This document shows, piece by piece, positions 1 through 6,936 of a DNA stretch of 19,874 bases; positions within the stretch are counted from its first letter, which is position 1; each line of letters begins with the position of its first letter. The stretch is taken from NCBI RefSeq assembly GCF_946478835.1, contig NZ_CAMLDV010000058.1, positions 1 through 19,874 of the forward strand, in the 5' to 3' direction. Position numbers and translations under genes: made by a program. The notes under the pieces were generated by a model, which ran no database searches, was not told the DNA's origin, and was given only the letters and a program-made list of their open reading frames with translations. The stretch is from an uncultured Bdellovibrio sp. Lineage in GTDB: Bacteria; Bdellovibrionota; Bdellovibrionia; Bdellovibrionales; Bdellovibrionaceae.

Positions 1-385
1 GAAAGACAGAAACAATAAAGCTTGAAGCGATCACTGTGGGAGCGCCGAAGCCAAAATAAATCACAAGCAATGGAGCGATAGCGATAATAGGAACTGTCTG
101 AAAAAAGATCGCAAAGGGTAAGATCGCTCTTTTCAAAAGATCTGAAAGAGAAAATAAAAACGCTGTGAGACTTCCGGATACGATACTGATCGCCAGACCT
201 AAGAGTACGTTGATCAGGGTTTCTTTAAACGCTGTTAGAAAGTCCGCCTTTAATTCTTGAAGTGTTTGGATCACAGTGGATGGAGCAGGAAATAAAGTGT
301 CGCTAATCACGCCCTGGCGCACGCAGAACTCTAAAAGCAATGTTAAGATGACAAAACTAATAAAGGCCGGAAGAAAACGTCTCAT
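1..385 (-). CDS. ABC transporter permease, nitrate/sulfonate/taurine type (3' end beyond window)
   Basis: Inner-membrane permease that would pair with the adjacent ATPase to import a small anion or organic sulfur/nitrogen compound. Reading leftward from the ATG at 385, the frame is open for 128 codons to the window edge. It begins MRRFLPAFISFVILTLL (a first membrane helix), then has the FPAPSTV segment typical of SsuC/TauC proteins and the coupling-loop motif PIIAIAPLLVIYFGFG, which contacts the ATPase. The ATG overlaps the ATPase stop codon by four bases (ATGA), so the two are translationally coupled. The substrate-binding protein is not in the window and may lie further left. The family call rests on these motifs; the substrate cannot be read from sequence. 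Confidence 0.88.
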   Translation of the reverse strand, partial: MRRFLPAFISFVILTLLLEFCVRQGVISDTLFPAPSTVIQTLQELKADFLTAFKETLINVLLGLAISIVSGSLTAFLFSLSDLLKRAILPFAIFFQTVPIIAIAPLLVIYFGFGAPTVIASSFIVSVF

Positions 386-1131
386 GCTTTCAGCCTTTCA
401 GAAAGATGTCTAACGATACGATTGAGGTCTTCAGAAGTTCTTAAAGCTTCCGTGCGATTTTTCGGGAGATCCAATGTTTGATCTAAAGTGATTTTTGCAC
501 CTGCTCCTTTTAACATAATAATTCGTTCTGAAAGATACGTGGATTCAAACAACGAGTGTGTGACAAATACGATGGTCATCTTTTCGTTTTTCCACAATTC
601 TAACAATTGATTTTGCATTTCAAAGCGTGTCGTTTCATCCAGAGCGGCGAAAGGTTCGTCCATCAACAAAAGTCGTGGTGAGCTGACAAGGGCTCTCGCC
701 AAAGACACGCGCATCTTCATACCGCCGGAAAGTTCGTGGGGAAAAAGTTTTGCGAACTCTTCCAGTTTTACCTTTTTAAGAGCTTCTATCACGCGATGGG
801 ATTTTTCTTCGTAGGAAAGATTTTTAAATGACGAGTTTAATTCAAACGGCAAAAGAACATTTTCAAAAACGGAGCGCCACGGCAGTAAGTTGGCTTCTTG
901 AAAGACAAAGCTAAAAGATCTTTTTGCGGTAGGGGAGAGGCTCACCTCCCCGCTTGTTGGATTTTCTAGACCTGCGATTAATCTTAGTAATGTCGATTTG
1001 CCGCAACCTGAAGGGCCCACGATAGAAACAAAAGAACCCGGCTCGATATCAAGATTCAAATCTTTAATCACTTCACGCTTTGTGAAGTTTTTTGCAAGAT
1101 CCTTGATGTGAATGCCAAGTCCTTCTGTCAT
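382..1131 (-). CDS. ABC transporter ATP-binding protein, nitrate/sulfonate/taurine family
   Basis: Cytoplasmic ATPase subunit (249 aa, usual length for SsuB/TauB/NrtD-like proteins). Visible motifs in order: Walker A GPSGCGKST (about 39-47), Q-loop FQEANLLPW (Q78), signature LSGGM (134-138), Walker B LLLMDEP (154-160) and the switch histidine in FVTHS (about 192). A TTG codon directly upstream would add one residue, but the ATG at 1131 is the better start. It begins three bases after the stop of the oxygenase-like gene and overlaps the permease start, so all three are probably one transcript. Substrate unknown: sulfonate, taurine, nitrate/cyanate and pyrimidine-precursor importers share these motifs. 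Confidence 0.93.
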   Translation of the reverse strand: MTEGLGIHIKDLAKNFTKREVIKDLNLDIEPGSFVSIVGPSGCGKSTLLRLIAGLENPTSGEVSLSPTAKRSFSFVFQEANLLPWRSVFENVLLPFELNSSFKNLSYEEKSHRVIEALKKVKLEEFAKLFPHELSGGMKMRVSLARALVSSPRLLLMDEPFAALDETTRFEMQNQLLELWKNEKMTIVFVTHSLFESTYLSERIIMLKGAGAKITLDQTLDLPKNRTEALRTSEDLNRIVRHLSERLKA

Positions 1132-1134
1132 CAA

Positions 1135-1749
1135 TTACACCCAATCGTAGTTAAAGCTGATGCTGATGCGTTCCTTGTTGGAATCGTTTTTAGGAACCTC
1201 ATGACGAAGCCAGCTCTCAAAGAGCACCACGTGGCCTTCTTTAGGATCTAAAGAGTAATAGCGTTGATTATGGTCTTTGGCGTTGTGTTTGCGCGGTGGC
1301 GACGCCATGAAAGAATCCATGCGCGGGTCTTCAAATTTTAAGGAAGAACAATTTTTCGGAGTTTGGACATAATAAGTTCCGCTGATCACGGAAAGTGGAT
1401 GCAAGTGCATCGTGTGAATCACGTCCGTCGGCATGACATTCACCCAGCAAGAGGTCATTTTGAGTTCTTTCGGGTTGATATCCATTTCGAGATGCTTCAC
1501 GAATTTACGAACGTGTTTATCGATTTCTTTTTCTAGTTCTTCAAAGGTGCTGGACACCTTATGAAGGGATGAAATTGATCCGTATGAAGTGTATCCGCCT
1601 TTATAGTTTTTGCGCGACCAAACCTGGCCTTCTTCGTCGATCTCTGCGAATTTCAAAGCTTCCATTTTTAAATCTTTATTGAGCTCCGCCAGACCTCGTG
1701 ATTTCAGGGGGGAATAATAGATAAAAGTGGGGAATAAGGTCTTTATCAT
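1135..1749 (-). CDS. Putative 2OG-Fe(II) oxygenase
   Basis: Resembles the small 2-oxoglutarate/iron-dependent oxygenase-like family known as TIGR02466 / 2OG-FeII_Oxy_5. The family signature is present as HLHPLSVISGTYYVQTP (about 115-131), followed by a distal histidine and arginine in the segment LRHEVPKNDSNKERISISFN (about 181-200). These would supply metal and 2-oxoglutarate ligands of the jelly-roll fold. The ATG at 1749 is preferred over an upstream ATG at 1791 because AAGGTG lies seven bases before it and the protein then starts at MIKTLFPTFIYYSPL, the usual family N-terminus; this gives 204 aa. It is the first gene of the leftward group with the ABC importer. The substrate is unknown, and the link to the transporter is inferred from spacing alone. 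Confidence 0.8.
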   Translation of the reverse strand: MIKTLFPTFIYYSPLKSRGLAELNKDLKMEALKFAEIDEEGQVWSRKNYKGGYTSYGSISSLHKVSSTFEELEKEIDKHVRKFVKHLEMDINPKELKMTSCWVNVMPTDVIHTMHLHPLSVISGTYYVQTPKNCSSLKFEDPRMDSFMASPPRKHNAKDHNQRYYSLDPKEGHVVLFESWLRHEVPKNDSNKERISISFNYDWV

Positions 1750-1786
1750 TTTGAGACACCTTCGCAAATACTCTAGAGATATCCTC

Positions 1787-1815
1787 AACATAGGGCCAAT
1801 TGTGTCTCAATTCAA
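1787..1815 (-). promoter_or_regulatory. Candidate sigma-70-type promoter for the oxygenase/ABC group
   Basis: On the minus strand TTGAAT (1815-1810) and TATGTT (1792-1787) are separated by exactly 17 bases, each matching the consensus at four of six positions. Initiation would fall near 1780 and leave a leader of about 30 bases before the ATG at 1749. The match is moderate and the region also carries the divergent gene's leader. Confidence 0.35.
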
Positions 1816-1840
1816 GAACAGAACGTCAATTGTTAGACAG

Positions 1841-1939
1841 ATGTTAGCCTCTTCATCAAAGCAACGCCGCCAGATGGAAATAGATGCGTTTCTGCATGGC
1901 ACCGCCCTTGCTTTAAGTAAAGGCATTACCAAGGAGTGA
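1841..1939 (+). CDS. Possible small leader ORF (32 codons)
   Basis: An open frame starting at the ATG at 1841 reads MLASSSKQRRQMEIDAFLHG and ends in ALALSKGITKE, with its TGA stop three bases before the ATG at 1943. The frame continues upstream to a GTG at 1727, but that part is antisense to the oxygenase gene. The ribosome site before 1841 is poor; the AAGGAG of the next gene overlaps its last codons. It could be a translated leader that couples into the exported protein at 1943, or chance. I recognise no family. Confidence 0.22.
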   Translation: MLASSSKQRRQMEIDAFLHGTALALSKGITKE

Positions 1940-1942
1940 ATT

Positions 1943-2275
1943 ATGAAAAAGCAATTACTTGTAACAGTTATCGCAATGATCCCTGCTATGAGCTTTGCGA
2001 AAATCTCTGACTTTAACGCTCTTATTTCTGAGAACGTAAAAGCTCAAAACGAACTTCACTCTACGGTGAAACACAATCTTGATGATGCGAGAGATGCAGT
2101 TGCTGCTGCTCAAGTTCGCGAGCGCATCGTTGTAGTGGAAAACTCAGGTGTCACTTACAATGCTCCAACTAAAAAAGATCTTTTGGCTTTCAAAAAAGAA
2201 AAACGCAGTCACCGTGCTTCTGAAGACAAACAATTCGAGCGTCTTGCTTCAGAAATCAACTCTGCTGACTACTAA
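1943..2275 (+). CDS. Small exported protein, unknown family
   Basis: A 110-aa protein with a clear Sec signal peptide (MKKQLLVTVIAMIPAMSFA, cleavage probably after the alanine at 19), leaving a mature chain of about 91 residues. The mature part is alanine-, charge- and helix-rich, with no cysteines and no further membrane segment, and ends in a lysine/arginine-rich stretch (about 79-90) before an acidic tail. AAGGAG sits seven bases before the ATG. It is divergent from the oxygenase gene and followed at once by a strong terminator, so it is probably monocistronic. A small helical periplasmic or surface protein is likely; no function can be named. Confidence 0.82.
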   Translation: MKKQLLVTVIAMIPAMSFAKISDFNALISENVKAQNELHSTVKHNLDDARDAVAAAQVRERIVVVENSGVTYNAPTKKDLLAFKKEKRSHRASEDKQFERLASEINSADY

Positions 2276-2300
2276 TTTAGAAATTTAATTTTGAATCACC

Positions 2301-2335
2301 AAGGCCTTCCGAATCCGGAGGGCCTTTTGTTTTTT
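2301..2335 (+). terminator. Rho-independent terminator after the small exported protein
   Basis: An 11-bp stem (AAGGCCTTCCG at 2301-2311 with CGGAGGGCCTT at 2316-2326, one G-U pair), four-base loop AATC, then TTGTTTTTT. It lies 25 bases after the stop at 2275. The T-tract runs into the stop codon of the convergent recombinase gene. Confidence 0.9.
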
Positions 2336-2867
2336 AAAGAATCAACTTACGAAGCTCCTGTTGAGAGTAGACGTAGTCCGCATAAACCATCGTGTTTGTG
2401 ATGTTTCGATGTCCCAAGGCCACTTGAACGAGGCGCAAATCCTTCGTTTTTTGATAGAGCTCAATGGCGAAAGTATGTCTTAAAGCGTGAAATTTCTTTG
2501 GAACGGGGCGATACATTTCCCAGACCTGGTAGAGGCGATTGTAAGAGATCGGAAAAACCGAGGTTCCGCCTTGCTGTTCAGCGAAGCGATGAAGTCGATT
2601 AAAAAGGTCGGAGTGAACCGGAATCTCGCGGTCATTGGAACCCTTTAAACCCCGGATAAAGATGCTTTCATCATAAGGGTTCAAGTCACTGCGTTGAATG
2701 TTGAGAACTTCTTGAGCCCGGGCCCCGGTCCGCAAAGCCACCCAAATCATCAAACAATTGCGTGGATCTTTATCTTGAAAATCCCCGAGAATTTTTCGCA
2801 AACGTTCTGTTTCGGGCGCGAGGAGATATTTGTTCTTATTAAGCTGATACCGAGATGCCGTGGCCAT
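2334..2867 (-). CDS. Compact tyrosine recombinase (catalytic domain only)
   Basis: Site-specific recombinase of the lambda-integrase/XerC-D superfamily. All expected active-site residues are visible in 177 aa: R50 in TGARAQEVL, K75 in GLKGSNDREIPV, H127 and R130 in HALRHTFA, H153 in LGHRNI and the nucleophile Y162 in VYADY. Usual Xer or phage enzymes are about 300 aa and have an N-terminal core-binding domain; here only about 20 residues precede the catalytic fold, as in FimB/FimE-type invertases. The ATG at 2867 has only a weak ribosome site (GATGAG). No phage or transposon genes flank it. It faces a 382-base spacer rich in dyads, one of which has recombination-site geometry. Whether it inverts, integrates or excises DNA is unknown. 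Confidence 0.88.
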   Translation of the reverse strand: MATASRYQLNKNKYLLAPETERLRKILGDFQDKDPRNCLMIWVALRTGARAQEVLNIQRSDLNPYDESIFIRGLKGSNDREIPVHSDLFNRLHRFAEQQGGTSVFPISYNRLYQVWEMYRPVPKKFHALRHTFAIELYQKTKDLRLVQVALGHRNITNTMVYADYVYSQQELRKLIL

Positions 2868-2909
2868 AACTCATCATTGAAAAGTCGAGGTGACTTTGAC
2901 AAGGGGATA

Positions 2910-2938
2910 TTGCAACGCGATGCATTCAAGGCTATGAT
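2910..2938 (+). promoter_or_regulatory. Weak candidate promoter reading toward the HTH gene
   Basis: TTGCAA (2910-2915) and TATGAT (2933-2938) are separated by 17 bases on the plus strand; the -10 matches at five of six positions, the -35 at four. A transcript would have about 300 bases of leader before the gene at 3250, passing through the dyads. In such AT-rich DNA a chance match is quite possible. Confidence 0.22.
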
Positions 2939-3048
2939 GCATAAAAATACTTTGTTTATATGCATGTAGTCATAATATTATGCGTCGCATAAGCTCATAA
3001 CTGCTTGAAATCACTAAATAAAATATACAATAAAATCAAATACTTAAC

Positions 3049-3076
3049 ACTAAAGCTTATAACTATAAGCTTTAGT
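3049..3076. repeat. Long perfect inverted repeat, candidate recombinase core site
   Basis: ACTAAAGCTTAT (3049-3060) and ATAAGCTTTAGT (3065-3076) are perfect 12-bp inverted arms around AACT. Read as 11-bp arms, the centre is the six bases TAACTA, the arm/spacer geometry of Xer-type core sites. It lies about 180 bases upstream of the compact tyrosine recombinase start. It is not a terminator, as no T-run follows on either strand. Use as a recombination site is inference; an operator would look the same. Confidence 0.5.
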
Positions 3077-3196
3077 CTGATTTGAAAATGGGGTGCCTGG
3101 GGTATGCCTGAAAGAATTCTTTTGTGGTTTCAATGACTTAGCTTGACGTCTGGAAACCTCATCTGGAATCATAGCTGTATTATACAACGCTATTTA

Positions 3197-3230
3197 TTGT
3201 GAATAACAACACAAATGTTGTGAAAAACAA
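3197..3230. promoter_or_regulatory. Paired TTGT-N5-ACAA boxes, candidate operator
   Basis: Two 13-base copies, at 3197-3209 and 3218-3230, differ at one position, and each is itself a dyad (TTGT, five bases, ACAA). Their starts are 21 bases apart, two helical turns, so both would face the same side of the DNA. The second copy ends 19 bases before the ATG of the helix-turn-helix gene at 3250, the expected place for an autoregulatory operator. Which protein binds is inferred. Confidence 0.5.
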
Positions 3231-3249
3231 TAGTCTAGATGGGGTTTGA

Positions 3250-3840
3250 ATGGAAATGGATGTTCAAGGTCTAGGTCAGGAAAGGTTTGAAAAAGCCACG
3301 TTTGACGAGGGGTTTTTGGAGGGGGATTTAGGGCCTCGCTCAAAGACATCTTTACGGATGCATTATGAAGCTCAGGTTTCAGTCATCCAGAATCAGATCG
3401 GAAATTTGGAAGAAATTCGGGGGTCTTTAGGGCTTTCTCAACGCAAAATGGCCCAACTTCTTTTGGTCGACCCATCCACTTGGACTCGTTGGACGAAGCA
3501 GGGCGATGAAGCTCCCCCGCATATTTGGCGTGCTCTTCAATGGTATTTGGCTTTGCGGGAAAAAATCCCAGGTTTAACTCCTCAATATTTTATCAGTACA
3601 AATCCGCAGGTTTTGCATCAAAAGGCCTTGAAGGAGTTGGAGAACGAACGCCAAGAACGCCTTGAAAACATGGGAAATCTCTCTCAGAAACTGCAAATTT
3701 TGGTGGATGAACGCGCAGGACTTGAGGGAGAGCTTAAGAAGCTTAAAAAAGACCTGAATTTTCACAAGAAGATGAGTATAGTCATCCTTCTTATTAGTAT
3801 CTCTTGGGCAGCCGTTTTCTGGTTTTGGAAAGGTCTATGA
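3250..3840 (+). CDS. Membrane-anchored helix-turn-helix protein with coiled coil
   Basis: A 196-aa protein with an unusual domain order. Residues 1-50 are acidic and unrecognised. Residues about 52-100 look like a Cro/C1-type helix-turn-helix, with IRGSLGLSQRKMAQLLLVD followed by the recognition-helix-like PSTWTRWTK. Residues about 122-174 are a charged heptad-like coiled coil. Residues 175-193 (MSIVILLISISWAAVFWFW) form one membrane helix, leaving KGL at the C-terminus, so the protein would be tail-anchored with its DNA-binding part in the cytoplasm. GGGG lies five bases before the ATG. Its TGA overlaps the argS ATG, so it should be co-transcribed and coupled with argS. Paired dyads just upstream suggest autoregulation. 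The targets and signal are unknown. Confidence 0.78.
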   Translation: MEMDVQGLGQERFEKATFDEGFLEGDLGPRSKTSLRMHYEAQVSVIQNQIGNLEEIRGSLGLSQRKMAQLLLVDPSTWTRWTKQGDEAPPHIWRALQWYLALREKIPGLTPQYFISTNPQVLHQKALKELENERQERLENMGNLSQKLQILVDERAGLEGELKKLKKDLNFHKKMSIVILLISISWAAVFWFWKGL

Positions 3841-5666
3841 TTAAACACGACGCCATTCGACTTTTAGTCACGCAAACCATCTTTGAAGTTGTTTCTTCTG
3901 TTTATCCGGACGCTGTTCAAGCCTCGTCGCGCGAAACTTTAGAAAATGAAATTTACAAAGCCCTTGTATTGCCTCCGCAATCAGAATTGGGCGATTTGGC
4001 CTTTGGCTGCTTTTTGCTTTCAAAATCTCTGAAAAAATCCCCGGCGGATGTGGCAAAAGAAATCGCCAACGGAATTACCCAAAAAATGATGGTGAATCAC
4101 TCGATTCCATTAGAGGCGAATTCGATCCTTCCAAAATATCATTTAAATAATTTTATTAAGGCTGTTGCAGCAGGACCTTATGTTAATGTGACTCTTTCCC
4201 CAGAAGTTCACGGAAAGTATGTATTAAATGATATTTTAAGCGGCGGTTTCTTTAAAAAACAGCTTGTCGAAAAATCTCCGAAGACAATGATTGAGTACTC
4301 TCAGCCAAACACTCACAAAGAACTTCACGTGGGTCATATGAGAAATCTTTGTTTGGGTGATGCGATCGTTCGCATGCAAAGATATGCAGGTCGCGAGATC
4401 GTGGCGTCTACATTCCCTGGTGATATGGGAACTCACGTGGCGAAATGTCTTTGGTATATGAAAAAGCACAACCAAGAACCAGTTCCTGAAACAGGAAAAG
4501 GGGAGTGGTTGGGGCGTATGTATTCTAAAGCCAATCTTCTTTTGGAAGATCAAAACGGCACTCCGCAAGAGGCCATCAATCGCCAGGAGCTGACGGACAT
4601 TCTTCATCAATTAGAATCCAAAAAAGGACCTTACTTCGATCTTTGGAAAGAGACTCGCGAGTGGTCTATTGAATTGATGAAAAAGGTCTATAAATGGGCC
4701 GATGTCTCTTTCGATGAATGGTATTTTGAATCAGATATGGATTCTCCGTCTGCGGCGTGGGTGAAAGAACTCTACGCTCAAGGAAAACTTGAAATGTCTG
4801 AAGGTGCTATCGGAAAGAATTTGGAATCTGAAAATCTTGGATTCTGCATGCTTTTAAAATCTGATGGCACGGGACTTTACGCGACGAAAGATTTGTTGCT
4901 GGCAAAACATAAGTTTGAAGACGTGCACATTGAAAAAAGCGTTTACATCGTAGATATGCGCCAGGCTTTGCACTTTAAACAAGTCTTCCGCGTTCTTGAG
5001 ATCTTGGGATTTGAACAGGCGAAGAATTGTTTCCATCTTCAATATAATTATGTGGAACTTCCAGATGGAGCGATGAGTTCTCGTAAAGGTAATATCGTGC
5101 CTTTAACAGAGCTTGTTCATCGCATGGAAGATCACGTGAAAACGACCTACTTAAGTCGTTATGAAAATGAGTGGTCAAAAGAGGAAATCAACACGATCGC
5201 CGGACAAGTGGCGAAAGGTGCGATCTTCTATGGAATGCTTCGTATCGATACAAATAAGAAAATCGTTTTTGATATGAACGAGTGGCTAAAACTTGATGGG
5301 GAGTCTGGACCTTTTGTTCAATATTCTTATGCGCGTATTTCAAGTCTTGGCAGAAAGTTCCCGCGCACACAAAAAGACGTGAATTGGGGACTTCTGACTC
5401 ACGCTTCAGAACGTCAGTTGATGCAGGCGTTGTTTGGGTTTAACTCTTCGGTTGCGCAAGCGGCGGAAAATTATAAACCGGCTGCGATCTGTACTTATTT
5501 GTATGAACTCGCGAAAAAATTTAACGTCTTCTATCATGAGTGCCCGATTGGAACAGAGAAAGACGAGGCGATTCGTGAAGCACGTCTGGCTTTGAGTTCT
5601 GCTGTCGGCATCACTCTGAAGCAAGGTCTGGCTGTTTTAGGAATGCCAGCTCCAGAGAAAATGTAG
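3837..5666 (+). CDS. argS: Arginyl-tRNA synthetase
   Basis: Class I synthetase that charges tRNA-Arg with arginine in the cytoplasm. The protein of 609 aa is a little longer than many bacterial ArgRS. An N-terminal additional domain (about 1-120) comes first; the HIGH-class motif is HVGH (164-167) in SQPNTHKELHVGHMRNL. The KMSKS-loop equivalent is MSSRKG (413-418) in LPDGAMSSRKGNIVPL, the form found in the non-E. coli-like ArgRS group. The DALR anticodon-binding domain occupies roughly 490-609 with GPFVQYSYARI and LAKKFNVFYHE. The ATG at 3837, with GGAAAGG just upstream, overlaps the preceding TGA; a GTG at 3804 would add eleven residues from inside the upstream gene and is less likely. Confidence 0.97.
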   Translation: MIKHDAIRLLVTQTIFEVVSSVYPDAVQASSRETLENEIYKALVLPPQSELGDLAFGCFLLSKSLKKSPADVAKEIANGITQKMMVNHSIPLEANSILPKYHLNNFIKAVAAGPYVNVTLSPEVHGKYVLNDILSGGFFKKQLVEKSPKTMIEYSQPNTHKELHVGHMRNLCLGDAIVRMQRYAGREIVASTFPGDMGTHVAKCLWYMKKHNQEPVPETGKGEWLGRMYSKANLLLEDQNGTPQEAINRQELTDILHQLESKKGPYFDLWKETREWSIELMKKVYKWADVSFDEWYFESDMDSPSAAWVKELYAQGKLEMSEGAIGKNLESENLGFCMLLKSDGTGLYATKDLLLAKHKFEDVHIEKSVYIVDMRQALHFKQVFRVLEILGFEQAKNCFHLQYNYVELPDGAMSSRKGNIVPLTELVHRMEDHVKTTYLSRYENEWSKEEINTIAGQVAKGAIFYGMLRIDTNKKIVFDMNEWLKLDGESGPFVQYSYARISSLGRKFPRTQKDVNWGLLTHASERQLMQALFGFNSSVAQAAENYKPAAICTYLYELAKKFNVFYHECPIGTEKDEAIREARLALSSAVGITLKQGLAVLGMPAPEKM

Positions 5667-5675
5667 TGAGAATTT

Positions 5676-5708
5676 GGGCTCTCGTTATTGCGGGAGCCTT
5701 CTATTTTT
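5676..5708 (+). terminator. Terminator after argS
   Basis: GGCTCTCG (5677-5684) pairs with CGGGAGCC (5691-5698), with one G-U pair, around TTATTG. TTCTATTTTT follows. It begins ten bases after the argS stop and closes the HTH-argS unit. Confidence 0.85.
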
Positions 5709-5820
5709 GCCCCAAATTTAGGCGATTTTCCTCCCCAACTTATTCGCTGCATTATCACTAGTCTTTTTACTCAAATGGAACCATGATCTCCTCGCAATTT
5801 AAATTACGAAGGAGCCTACA

Positions 5821-6936
5821 TTGGGAACTTTTGAGCTTATTTCTAAGCATGGAGACCATGAGCAAGTTGTATTCTGTAACGACCCTCATGTCGGACTGAA
5901 AGCGATCATCGCTATTCATAACACTTCTTTGGGACCTGCTTTGGGTGGTACCCGTATGTGGAACTACAAAAATGAAGATGAGGCTCTTGTCGACGTTCTT
6001 CGTTTGTCTAAAGGGATGACTTATAAAGCGGCGGCTTCTGGTTTGAACTTGGGTGGTGGTAAAGCGGTTATCATCGGTGATCCTAAAACTCAAAAATCTG
6101 AAGGATTGTTCCGTGCATTCGGTCAATTCGTAAACTCTTTGAATGGTAAATACATCACGGCTGAAGACGTGGGTACTTCTGTTCAAGATATGGAACACAT
6201 CTACATGGAAACTCCTTGGGTGACTGGTATCCCTAAGGACTTCGGTGGATCTGGCGATCCATCTCCCTACACAGCACACGGTGTTTTGATGGGAATTAAG
6301 GCCTCTGCAAAAGAAAAATTCGGAACTGATTCTTTGAAAGGCATGAAAATCGCCGTTCAAGGTCTTGGAAACGTAGGTTCAAACCTTGTGAAGTACCTTA
6401 AAGAAGAAGGCGCAGTGATCACTGTGGCTGATATCGATATGAACCGCACTAAAAACGTAGCGGAAGCATACTCTGCAAAAGCAGTTTCTCCAGATGAAAT
6501 CCTTTTCACGGAGTGCGATATCTTGGCTCCATGTGCCTTGGGTGCGATCGTGAACGATCAAACAATCACGAAGTTCAAAACTAAAGTGATCGCGGGTGGC
6601 GCGAACAACGTTCTTGCTGAAGCTCGTCACGGTGACCAATTGAAAGAATTGGGCATCCTTTACGCTCCAGACTACGTGATCAATGCCGGTGGTTTGATGA
6701 ACGTATTCGTTGAACTTGAAGGTTATTCTCCAGAGCGCGCATTTGAAAAAACAAAACGCGTTTACGACAACATCTTGAAAGTTTACGAAGTTGCAAAACG
6801 CGACAATATCGGAACTCACACAGCTGCGGACCGTTTGGCTGAAGAGCGCATCAACACAATTGGTCGCTTGAAACAACGTCATCCAGGTAAATCTTCTCGC
6901 GCGTTCACGACGCTTAAAGAAGTACACAACCGCTAG
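5821..6936 (+). CDS. Leucine dehydrogenase (branched-chain amino-acid dehydrogenase)
   Basis: NAD-dependent oxidative deamination of leucine, valine and isoleucine to the 2-oxo acids, cytoplasmic; in an amino-acid-consuming bacterium it would feed branched-chain catabolism. Its 371 aa match the family length (about 365). Visible features: [10 protein letters not shown] (38-47), substrate lysine K69 in MTYKAAASG, catalytic lysine K81 in LNLGGGKAV, catalytic D116 in TAEDVGTS, and the Rossmann motif GLGNVG (181-186) with D204 binding NAD ribose. The GGTRMW and GLNLGGGKA segments favour Leu over Glu dehydrogenase. The start is TTG at 5821 with AAGGAG six bases before it; no in-frame ATG fits the family N-terminus better. 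It stands alone between the argS terminator and the next operon's promoter. Confidence 0.95.
   Translation: MGTFELISKHGDHEQVVFCNDPHVGLKAIIAIHNTSLGPALGGTRMWNYKNEDEALVDVLRLSKGMTYKAAASGLNLGGGKAVIIGDPKTQKSEGLFRAFGQFVNSLNGKYITAEDVGTSVQDMEHIYMETPWVTGIPKDFGGSGDPSPYTAHGVLMGIKASAKEKFGTDSLKGMKIAVQGLGNVGSNLVKYLKEEGAVITVADIDMNRTKNVAEAYSAKAVSPDEILFTECDILAPCALGAIVNDQTITKFKTKVIAGGANNVLAEARHGDQLKELGILYAPDYVINAGGLMNVFVELEGYSPERAFEKTKRVYDNILKVYEVAKRDNIGTHTAADRLAEERINTIGRLKQRHPGKSSRAFTTLKEVHNR

Larger units (their letters stand above)
2868..3249. other. AT-rich intergenic spacer with many dyads
   Basis: The only gene-free stretch over 300 bases. No convincing coding frame is seen. It holds AAAGTC/GACTTT around GAGGT (2881-2897), three ATGCAT hexamers (2920, 2937, 2960), the 12-bp palindrome CATAATATTATG (2971-2982), TTATGCG/CGCATAA around one base (2978-2992), the long inverted repeat at 3049-3076, AAAGAATTCTTT (3111-3122) and two TTGT-N5-ACAA boxes (3197-3230). 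None is followed by a T-run. The density of symmetry between a recombinase gene and a DNA-binding-protein gene suggests protein-binding or recombination sites. Confidence 0.7.

Noticed and set aside
1750..1791. Longer start of the oxygenase-like gene at 1791
   Set aside because: It adds 14 residues not typical of the family and lies downstream of no good ribosome site, while the ATG at 1749 has AAGGTG at proper spacing.
2750..2965. Minus-strand frame of 71 codons overlapping the recombinase start region
   Set aside because: It overlaps the well-supported recombinase in another frame and has no family-like sequence or ribosome site.
3049..3076. Rho-independent terminator at the long inverted repeat
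   Set aside because: The stem is AT-rich and no T-run follows on either strand; no gene ends just before it.
2881..3230. CRISPR-like or iteron array in the spacer
   Set aside because: The repeats are different short dyads with irregular spacing; there is no constant repeat of CRISPR length and no cas gene nearby.
5767..6927. Long open frames on the minus strand across leucine dehydrogenase (5767-6360 and 6379-6927)
   Set aside because: They are antisense to a gene with complete family motifs, lack ribosome sites, and read as arginine/serine/phenylalanine-rich sequence without domains.
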